From positions 1,141,448 to 1,205,447 of the forward strand of contig CAJFCJ010000007.1 of NCBI GenBank assembly GCA_904063045.1: a stretch of DNA of 64,000 bases, in the 5' to 3' direction. Source of the DNA: Dimorphilus gyrociliatus (Eukaryota > Annelida > Polychaeta > Dinophilidae). Position 1 is the first letter of the stretch, and each line of letters begins with the position of its first letter. Position numbers and translations under genes: made by a program. Below are positions 56,031 to 64,000 of this stretch, piece by piece. The notes under the pieces are model-generated. The model saw nothing but the letters and a program-made list of their open reading frames with translations, ran no database searches and was not told the origin of the DNA.

Positions 56031-56720
56031 ATGGAGGCAAATCAAAGAAAGTCAAAACTTATGCGCGATGTTTCAACTGCTCGTATGGGTTTAGAAACAG
56101 CTTTGAACACAATTATTCTAAAGGCAGAGGAAGAAGATGAGAAAGCTTTGGCCGCTGATCAAGCATCTAATGAATCCGATGGTCAGGGAAAGCGTTTCAA
56201 GTCTAAAAAGTCTCGAAAGTCAAAGAAATACGACGAATATGAAGATCAACCATTTGTTATGAGAATGTTTGAAAGGACTGTTGATTTGACCCACTTCGAT
56301 GGAAATTCTCCTCTATATGCCATCGCTCGAGCTTGGATTCTCAATCAATCGGTTCCAACAGAAGAAATAAAGACGGAGACAAAATCAGAAAATCTTAAAA
56401 ATTTACAATTACCGACTGTGACAATTCCTATTGAGGATGGTGAAAAAAACTATCGAGTTCCGGAACCAATAGAACATCCAGAAACAAATTTCATAGAAGA
56501 GATAAACAGAGATCCTGATGATCAACCCGGATCCGAAGCTCTCCTCTTGGATCATATGCAACATTGGAAGAAAGTTAAAGAAAGTTGGCGAGAACACAGT
56601 CGACTTCTACATAAGAAACACGGTAAAGAGTGCTATCAAGTTCTTCGTAAAATGTTCGACTCTGTGAACAGAACGCAGGAAACGGAAAAAGAGCAAACGA
56701 GCATTCCAACTCTCGTTTAA
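56031..56720 (+). CDS. LIN37: LIN37, DREAM/MuvB complex subunit
   Basis: Intronless 229-aa nuclear protein (human LIN37 246 aa). LIN37 is a core subunit of the MuvB complex that represses cell-cycle genes in quiescence. The diagnostic block QPFVMRMFERTVDLTHFDGN-SPLYAIARAWILNQ matches the family's central segment, with flanking Lys/Ser-rich and acidic regions. A helical N-terminus (STARMGLETALNTIIL) corresponds to the conserved LIN37 N-terminal helix. It is tail-to-tail with CSDE1, with only 205 bp between the two stop codons. Confidence 0.9.
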   Translation: MEANQRKSKLMRDVSTARMGLETALNTIILKAEEEDEKALAADQASNESDGQGKRFKSKKSRKSKKYDEYEDQPFVMRMFERTVDLTHFDGNSPLYAIARAWILNQSVPTEEIKTETKSENLKNLQLPTVTIPIEDGEKNYRVPEPIEHPETNFIEEINRDPDDQPGSEALLLDHMQHWKKVKESWREHSRLLHKKHGKECYQVLRKMFDSVNRTQETEKEQTSIPTLV

Positions 56721-56925
56721 AAACTTTTTGAACAGTTTTTTCTTTTTATTTTTTAATTGTATGGGCATGTTTGCATTTTAGTACTATGAAGAATTCTCTG
56801 CATGTAAAAACGTGTACTAATACGGACGATACAGTTTCTCGACAATAACAAACGTTGTGTACGTTGACCTTTTTTCTGCCTTCTATATTTTTCTGTTTAA
56901 AAACACGATAGAACACAAAGAGATA

Positions 56926-59268
56926 TCAAACGGACATAGGTCCAGTTCTTGGTTCAAAACCTTTCCTCTTAGTATCTGGACCATACGGCTGCCTGATAGC
57001 CACAACTTTCGGTCCATCTTCACAATTTGACTTGAGTCGAGAAATAAGCCTTAATGGTCTTGCTCTTGTGTTACTCGACATGGTTGAGGTTGCCGTTCTT
57101 CTCAAGTTACTAGCAGCAAAACGTCCGGTTTTGTTCTGAACAATTACGAAATCAAGCGTGTCGCCAGGGCGAATAACACCTTCGCTAACAACATCCGATA
57201 AATGAAAAAACAGCTTTTTTCCCGTTTCATTTTCGTAGTTTAAGAATCCAAACTGACCCTTAAGACAATCAACAGTTGCGGTATATCGCTCCCGAATGGC
57301 ACGAACTTTATACGCCATTAAACTTTTACCATTTTCCTCAAGATTTGGATCAGTAGCTAACCGAAAGGATACCTTGTCGTTAGGTTGCAAGATGTCACGC
57401 TTATCAACAAGACTCATTACGCAGAATGAATAGCGTTTTCCATCTTCTGTGTCCTCAATTTCTCCTTTGTATTCGTTCTGATCAGGGTTGCAAATGCGTA
57501 CACTCCTAATAATAACACCATCACGAGCTTTTTCTTCTACCATCATTGGCTTTGATGTTACTTTGGATCGTCTAACAACACCAGCAGCTGGTTTACCACC
57601 TTTCCTTGAAACAGTAAATTCAACATCGTCACCTAACTCTAAGTCCTCAATATTCCCTTCATAAGTTGAAAAATGAAAGAAAATCTCCTTGTCATGTGAA
57701 TAATACTCAATGAAACCAAATTCGGCTTTGAGTGCTGCTACATAACCTCGAATGAACTTTTGACAGCGTTTAACTAACAAAGCAGCTCCATCGTTGGCCA
57801 AAAATTCGACACGATCTCCTGAGCTGAAATTTTCGGTGCAAGAGTCTGAATTGAATGAAATTGATCTAGCGACTGAATTTTGATTGTACGTAATAGCACC
57901 AGGTTGATCTGGAGTGGATTCTACGTCGATGATTCCTTGAATAAGATCATCTTCAGAAAGTAAGTCTCTAAGTTTACTAGCCTCTGGTGAATTAAAGGGC
58001 TTTATCAATAAGCGCTGGGCAGTTGGCCGATTTGGTGAATCGGTTGAGGCTAAGGTAAATTCAACAATATCACCGACATGGAGTTCAGTAGCCTCTTCGT
58101 CATTTTCTTCTAAAAGCACTTCTGAAAGATGAGCGAAAAGTCTAGGTGTTTGAGCAGTTCGAAGGAAGCAATATCTCTCTTTAACGGCAGTCACGAGTCC
58201 TTTTTCCCTTTTCTCATTGTTTAATCGAAAGGTGTCACTTGTTACTAAAGTTATATTAGTTGCTCTTTGTAGCTGATCTCGACGGTCAGTAGCAATATTA
58301 AAATGCACGATATCGTTCTCAAGAAGTGTGAAGGCTCCTTTCTGATCTTTATCCCCATATGGAATTTCTATTGAACCAGTCACCGTTTCATAGACAATTC
58401 TACCTCCAAGAGGATCGCAAACTGATTGTCTTAGCTTTTCATTTTGTTGATCATGCAAAGTAGAAAGTGGTTTCAAAATTCTACCCCGTCTTTTGTCTTT
58501 ATCAACATCTTCAAAAATAACTGTCCCTGATTCCAAAGCTTCAACAGAGGTTGCCACTTCTTTCCCATTCCTGAGAGAAATGTTAAATTCAACATCTGCA
58601 CCAAGTTGTAGCTGTCTCATTTGCCCACGCCATTCGCTAAAGTGAAAGAAGATCTCTCGAACAACGTCGGAACGTTCAATGAAACCGAAATTATCTCTTT
58701 TTGTGCAGATAACTCCCTGGTAACGATCAGGTTTAGGTCCTCGTTTTAACAATTTCACTTTTTTTGCCATAAATACATTATCAACTTCGGCAAGAACAAA
58801 TTCAACAGTATCTCCAGTTGACAGAATATTTTTATTTGGAGTATCTGCTAGGGCATACGGAACGAAAAAAGTTTCTCCTCCTCTCTGATAGCATACAGAG
58901 CCCATACTATCTGCTGCTGCTGTTGCATCGCCTCGTCCAAATGAATCAGCATGGGTTGCTGGTGTTGCGACTGTTCCCGACATTCTTGATTCTACATTGT
59001 TTTCTTGATTTTGGAAACTACGTTCAACATTTACTGCAATTGGTTTACTTGTTTTCTTATCAAAGGCCACGTCGAATTCTACCGTATCCCCTACTTCCAT
59101 ATCAGATCCGTAAAATTCACTAAAGTGAAAGAAAAGACGGCAATCCTTATTCATGCATTGTATAAAGCCGTAAGAATGAAGAATCTTCTCGATAATGCCC
59201 AGTTGTTTACCATCCGAAAAACGAGTCTTTGGCGGGATTGATCTGTTGTTACTTTTCCAATCGGCCAT
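56926..59268 (-). CDS. CSDE1: CSDE1/UNR cold-shock RNA-binding protein, intronless
   Basis: Single-exon 780-aa cytoplasmic RNA-binding protein (human 798 aa) that regulates mRNA translation and stability. Five canonical cold-shock domains can be followed: GIIEKILHSYGFIQC, GVICTKRDNFGFIERSD, GLVTAVKERYCFLRT, GYVAALKAEFGFIEYYSHD and DCLKGQFGFLNYENET, most with FFHFSE-type second motifs. Non-canonical CSDs alternate with them, as in UNR. The third domain is degraded: FGFI is YCFL and FFHFSE is LFAHLSE, which removes aromatic RNA-stacking positions. The C-terminus keeps the VVAIRQPYGPD signature. Vertebrate CSDE1 has many introns; here none remain. Confidence 0.96.
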   Translation of the reverse strand: MADWKSNNRSIPPKTRFSDGKQLGIIEKILHSYGFIQCMNKDCRLFFHFSEFYGSDMEVGDTVEFDVAFDKKTSKPIAVNVERSFQNQENNVESRMSGTVATPATHADSFGRGDATAAADSMGSVCYQRGGETFFVPYALADTPNKNILSTGDTVEFVLAEVDNVFMAKKVKLLKRGPKPDRYQGVICTKRDNFGFIERSDVVREIFFHFSEWRGQMRQLQLGADVEFNISLRNGKEVATSVEALESGTVIFEDVDKDKRRGRILKPLSTLHDQQNEKLRQSVCDPLGGRIVYETVTGSIEIPYGDKDQKGAFTLLENDIVHFNIATDRRDQLQRATNITLVTSDTFRLNNEKREKGLVTAVKERYCFLRTAQTPRLFAHLSEVLLEENDEEATELHVGDIVEFTLASTDSPNRPTAQRLLIKPFNSPEASKLRDLLSEDDLIQGIIDVESTPDQPGAITYNQNSVARSISFNSDSCTENFSSGDRVEFLANDGAALLVKRCQKFIRGYVAALKAEFGFIEYYSHDKEIFFHFSTYEGNIEDLELGDDVEFTVSRKGGKPAAGVVRRSKVTSKPMMVEEKARDGVIIRSVRICNPDQNEYKGEIEDTEDGKRYSFCVMSLVDKRDILQPNDKVSFRLATDPNLEENGKSLMAYKVRAIRERYTATVDCLKGQFGFLNYENETGKKLFFHLSDVVSEGVIRPGDTLDFVIVQNKTGRFAASNLRRTATSTMSSNTRARPLRLISRLKSNCEDGPKVVAIRQPYGPDTKRKGFEPRTGPMSV

Positions 59269-59977
59269 TGCTTTTTTGTCTTCTGTTTAATGCTTTGGTC
59301 TTGGTAATTACAGTGCTTGTTCAGTGAGTCTCCAGTTGTTTTTTAATGCTCGCAATTTGTTCTACGTTATTAACTTTTTTCAGTGGAGCTGTTACGAAAT
59401 ACATATGATTATAAGTATTTTGATATATATTTTTTTCTCGAAGTTTTTAGCAGCTGACGTTAAGGGCTTAAATAGAGAGTACGTGTGGTATTTTTTCAAT
59501 TTCAAAAATCGTCTTACGCCACGTCAGATACATACTGATTACATAATTGACTCGTATCTACTCAACCGGGTAGTTCACATTATATGAATTATTATTATCA
59601 ATCAACAAATATGCTAATTAAAAGCGAAAAAGACAAAAAACGTGTCTACCTCATTGCTGCACTGCACCGATGGACCGCCATCGACTGCTTCTGCAGTGCT
59701 GCCGCCGCTAGCAGCTCATGCATATTCATGACTACTATAGCATCCTGGGTACGACACCATTTTTTTTCCATTTCCAATCAACACAACGGAGATTTCTCAG
59801 TTTCGAACATCAGCTTGTCCTGAAACTTAACGGATAACAAGAAAAGATAGATTCTGCATTGATTTTGGTGAATAGCGTTGTCACACGCCGTTATCGACGT
59901 TCTATAATGAACGAATTATTTTTTTCGTAAAATGACTCGATTATCGCTCTCTGTTTAATTAACAATGGAACTGTAAC
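59269..59977. promoter_or_regulatory. Divergent intergenic region between CSDE1 and PTPN3/4
   Basis: A 0.7-kb head-to-head gap. A GC-richer patch at about 59640-59760 contains gcatcctgggta (59740-59751), similar to the reverse complement of the ZNF143/Staf motif. Upstream of the CSDE1 ATG, attaaacag looks like a splice acceptor, so a leader exon may exist. No coding gene is supported. Confidence 0.4.
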
Positions 59978-62900
59978 ATGTCGGTAAAACTTGGTGCTGT
60001 CAGCGGTACGTATCACGTACAAGCGTCTGAGTTGCAGAGAGATCGCCCTGTTGCCTCGGTGACTGCAAAAACTTTCGATAGTATTGTCATATTTTTGGAT
60101 GATAAAAATTATCCTTTTACTCTTGATAAAAGATCGAAGGGAAGCGCTTTATTAGATGCTGTGTACAATCACTTGGAATTATCAGAGCGTGATTATTTTG
60201 GGTTACAATTTGCGGATCAGTCTCAAGATTACGAAAACGCGGTAAGTTATATCTATGATTTATATGTATATATAAAAAAGATTAATGAGTCACTCTCTAC
60301 TCAGCAAAACGGATCCTGTCACTTCAGATGGTTGGACGGAAATAAACCAATCCGTAAACAAGTATCCATTCTTCACAATCCTACCTTTTTTTTCCGCGTC
60401 AAATTCTACGTAACGGATCCATCAAAGCTTCGAGAAGAATATACACGTTATCATTATTTCATGCAGATTCGAACAGATATTGCTAACGGCAAATTGCATG
60501 CTCCTGTTGACACTGCCATTGTTTTGGCCGCATTAACTGTACAATCTGACTTAGGTGATTACAGCCCGGAGGAACATGGACCAGAATATTTAAGAGATGT
60601 GAAGCTCATTCCAAATCAAACACATGCTTTTGAGCAAGCAGTTATGCGGGCGCATCAACAACAAAGGTGAGTTAGAATTATTATTTTAAAGTAAACCTTA
60701 GAAACTTATAAAAGTATACGCAAAATGCATATCATTGTATACTTTATACTTATTTATAATATACTAATTGTATATACAGTAATTTGTATATAAATGGACA
60801 AATAAAAGTATATCTATCATATACATTGTATGTACTTAGATAAAAGGGTATAAGCCTATCAAGTATATACAAATAAAACTTATTTAAATAACACTTTGGA
60901 ATGAACACATTTTCCAAAATGATAAAGGGAATTGAGTGCCGCTGAAGCTGAACTTCAATATCTGGCAACTGCGGGCACACTAGAGATGTACGGTGCTCAT
61001 ATACACCGTGCGACATGGGTGAGAAAAGTAATATTTTCTGTTTTATACGTTGACGTATACTTTGGTTTTTAAATTATACGTTTTATGATATCGTTGGTGG
61101 TGCCAATTTTTAAAGCATGTTTATTTTTGCATGACGGTGTTTTTATGTGTGTGACATTGTACAGAGGTAAGAATCCTGCTGATGCTGAGTTTGCATACTT
61201 GGAAAAGGCTGCGCGTTTAGATCAATATGGAGTGGAACTCTACACAGCTAGAGTAAAGGTATTTTAACATCTCTATCCTCTTATTCTTTCATCTCGAAGT
61301 TGCACGCAATTTTCGTGTTTTTGCTGTGTTTCTTATAATATTTGATAAAGTTTCTATTGTTTTTTGAGATATTATTTCTTATTTTACAGGATGCTAGCCA
61401 ATTAGAAATTCAATTAGGAGTAACTGCCGCTGGTCTTGTTGTCTTTCAGAATAACATCAAGATTAATACATTTGCATGGTAAATTACATTTCCTAAAGAC
61501 CCTTTTAGACTAATATCACTTAATTTGTCACATAGGTCGAAAATTGTGAAGATATCTTTTAAACGGAAGCAATTTTTTGTCAAATTGCGACGAGATGACG
61601 TTGGTTTTCTTTTTATTTTTTTACTCCATACCATTTTGTTATTTTACTATCGGCTTACTTTTCGATTCACAGGCAGCCGACGATGGGCAAAACGCCAGTT
61701 CTAGTAGTAATGCTGCCACAGGTGATTTGATCGGATTCAATCTCGAATCATATAGATCTTGTAAGGATTTATGGAAGTCCTGTGTGGAACATCACACTTT
61801 CTTTCGCATGCATAACTCTCAAACAACGACCAAACGGAGCTTCTTTTCTTCCAAATATAGATATAGGTAAGTGAATGGTTAAATTCTGCATATATTACGT
61901 TCGCAATAAAGAGAAATATGTTTGCGCTCGCCGCTAAATGAGATAGCTGTTATTTTCTTTGGCTATATCTTGGATATTTCGCAATTGTATACAGCGGCCG
62001 AACACAATGGGAAGCACAGAATGAGTTAAGGAGGCGTAGAACTCTTAGACCGAATTTTTTAAGGTATTTAGTCGCATATAGTTCTTGAAGCTGCATAATT
62101 TGGCAAACTAAAGGAAGCTACTTTTTAAAAATAATCGCTGAATATTTTAGACGCTTTTTGACTGAAATTTTTTTTTCTTTTAAAACACCTTCGATTCCTT
62201 TTTTGATTCTCTGCTTCGTATGAAAAGACCAGTGATGCGCGCTATATTAACTAATCAATGTAGGAAAGCTAAGGTTCGAGTTTCAGCTTGTATTACCTTG
62301 ATTATTAGGCATATTCACCATGCTTATATTCGTGCCAGCCATTATTATTTTGCATGTATATAGATCGCCGAGTGGTCAATTCGTACGACGACCTGCTGGC
62401 GGTAGCACCCGAAATAACCTGATGGAAGAGCGACGACCCCCACCTCCGCTGAATGTTCCTAATTCAAGAAGTCTGAATAATATGCCAAATCCTACAAGTA
62501 CACCAGCCAACGGTGGTCCGCAGAAAAAAGCTTGGTCAGCTGATAAATTACAGTATGTCTTAAAGATGTGAATAACAAAGGCTTACAGCTTTTTATTATT
62601 TTTTTTTGCAGTGAGAAGAATCACCAGGATGCCAAACGTCAAGCATCACCAACATCCAACGCAATACAAGTTAATGGAAATAATCAATTTGAAAAATTAG
62701 TATGCGTTAGAATAAAGCCCGACTCTGAGGGTCGTTTTGGATTTAATGTTAAGGTACATATTAAACGATCATCTTTTTTATGACTTAATTTTGTAAAAAT
62801 CTCTCCTGTTATAAATAGGGCGGAGCTGACCAGTCAACACCAATTATCGTTTCTAGAGTAGCAAAAAATTCACCAGCCGATTTGAGCCTTCCTCGTTTAA

Positions 62901-63958
62901 ACGAAGGTGATCAAGTTCTGTATATAAATGGCAGAGACGTATCTCAACATACACATGAACAAGTAGTCATGTTTATACGAGCATCCCGTGAGACACACTC
63001 TGGTGAATTAGAATTACTTGTGAAGCCAAATATGTATAATATAGGGCAGGATACGCCTGGATTTTGTGATGAGGCTGACTACACATTGGAAAATGGACAA
63101 TTAAGCATTCCTTATGCGGATACTTTACGTGGTTCCATGACTGTACTATCTCAAGCCGTCGAGAGCGGCCTTGCGTCTCTACAATTTGAAAAACTTTACC
63201 GTACAAAGGCCAGCGGAATGTTCAGCGAGGCGAGGAAAGATTGTAATATGGCAAAGAATCGTTATAGAGATATCTCTCCTTATGATGATTCGAGAGTTGT
63301 TCTTTTTCCTACTAATCAAGGCACTGACTACATAAACGCAAACCACGTAAATATGAACATACCCGGATCAGGCATCCGAAATTGTTATATTGCTGCTCAG
63401 GGACCTCTGCAGAACACAGTAAATGATTTTTGGAGTATGCTCTGGCAGCAGCGAACTTCTTTAGTCGTCATGCTTACTTTAAGTATGGAGCGGGGTAGAG
63501 ATAAATGTTTTCAGTATTGGCCGCCAGTCTATGAAAAAAAGCAGTACGGTTTGCTGTCGGTGACTTGTATTCATCAGAATACCAATGATAAATTAGCCAT
63601 ACGAGATTTAAACGTTGTTGAAGGCAACGATGAAAGACATATCAAACACGTTCAGTATTTGGCGTGGCCGGACCACGGCGTACCGGACGACGCTGCTCAC
63701 TTTTTACAGTTTGTTCGCCGTGTTCGCGAGTGGAGAGCTGGAATGGTTGAGCCAACGGTTGTACATTGCAGTGCTGGCATTGGTAGAACTGGTGTTTTAA
63801 TTGGTATTGAAACGGCCATGTGCTTAATAGAGGCCAATCAACCCGTTAATCCGGCAAAAATTGTTCAAGAAATGAGAGAGCAACGAGCAATGATGGTTCA
63901 AACTGTTGACCAGTATAGGTTTATCTGTGATGCAATTCTTAAGCTCTATAATGGTTAG
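59978..63958 (+). CDS. PTPN4-like: PTPN3/PTPN4-like FERM-PDZ tyrosine phosphatase
   Basis: Predicted 867-868 aa cytoskeletal non-receptor phosphatase. Exons: 59978-60241, 60305-60666, then either 60928-61018 or 61165-61258, then 61390-61478, 61536-61599, 61673-61866, 61995-62063, 62364-62552, 62612-62753 and 62819-63958. The frame holds with either alternative exon. Order: FERM domain ([19 protein letters not shown] start, [22 protein letters not shown]), FERM-adjacent segment, Pro-rich linker, PDZ ([27 protein letters not shown]), then PTP with [20 protein letters not shown] and the catalytic [10 protein letters not shown]. The C-terminus stops at LKLYNG, shorter than PTPN3/4. The final bases also read as a GTTAGT donor, so a further exon beyond the window is possible. 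Intron 1 is 63 bp, in frame and stop-free. Confidence 0.95.
60928..61018 (+). other. Alternative FERM exon A of the PTPN3/4-like gene
   Basis: A 91-nt exon, entering at phase 2 and leaving at phase 0, with acceptor ataaag and donor GTGAGA. It encodes [26 protein letters not shown], the F2-F3 hinge of the FERM domain. It is homologous to the next exon and to one segment of PTPN4. Confidence 0.85.
61165..61258 (+). other. Alternative FERM exon B of the PTPN3/4-like gene
   Basis: A 94-nt exon with the same entry and exit phases, acceptor ttgtacag and donor GTATTT. It encodes [28 protein letters not shown], a second version of the same hinge, 146 bp after exon A. Reading A then B gives an immediate AGG TAA stop. 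Confidence 0.88.
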
Positions 63959-64000
63959 TTAATTATTAATATAAACTTCTTTATTTATCTTAATACTTTT

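Overview
This window is nuclear DNA from a small-genome invertebrate animal. Coding exons are interrupted by short GT-AG introns, many of 55-150 bp. The products are animal-specific (spalt/SALL zinc-finger factor, MTSS1 I-BAR protein, FERM-PDZ-PTP phosphatase, ADAM protease, DREAM subunit LIN37). Non-coding DNA is AT-rich and full of TA, CT and GAA microsatellites. A compact spiralian, for example a miniaturised annelid, would fit, but that is inference from gene style and not from a marker. For ten multi-exon genes I placed every exon boundary by hand and checked that the exons sum to an open frame.

Layout. 0.2-2.8 kb (-): MORC3/4-like GHKL ATPase, sharing a 103-bp start-to-start divergent promoter with 2.9-8.0 kb (+): mitochondrial ATP synthase beta subunit. 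Intron 3 of the ATP synthase gene, which splits the P-loop, holds a complete intronless concentrative nucleoside transporter-like (SLC28) gene on the same strand. Its expected substrate-binding residues are changed. 8.8-12.5 kb (+): one gene joining two complete alkaline phosphatase domains, with a signal peptide only at the front and a GPI-type tail only at the end. 12.9-17.4 kb (-): AXDND1, an axonemal coiled-coil protein in 14 exons. 20.0-26.4 kb (-): spalt-like zinc-finger factor. 26.4-40.8 kb: 14 kb with no gene I can support, rich in microsatellites and probably regulatory for spalt. 40.8-43.9 kb (-): ZFP64-like zinc-finger gene. 44.1-45.0 kb (-): RCE1 CAAX protease. 46.9-47.8 kb (-): small multi-pass membrane protein of unknown family. 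48.2-50.6 kb (-): ADAM10/17-like metalloprotease. 52.4-55.6 kb (-): MTSS1, divergent from LIN37 at 56.0-56.7 kb (+). 56.9-59.3 kb (-): CSDE1/UNR, intronless. 60.0-64.0 kb (+): PTPN3/PTPN4-like phosphatase with a tandemly duplicated FERM exon pair whose reading frames force mutually exclusive use.

The genes do not form one pathway. They are a housekeeping and developmental neighbourhood with tight head-to-head and tail-to-tail spacing, interrupted by one long non-coding domain around the developmental regulator. The strongest candidates for something undescribed are the fused di-domain alkaline phosphatase, the mutually exclusive FERM exons, and the divergent nucleoside-transporter-like gene nested inside the ATP synthase P-loop intron.
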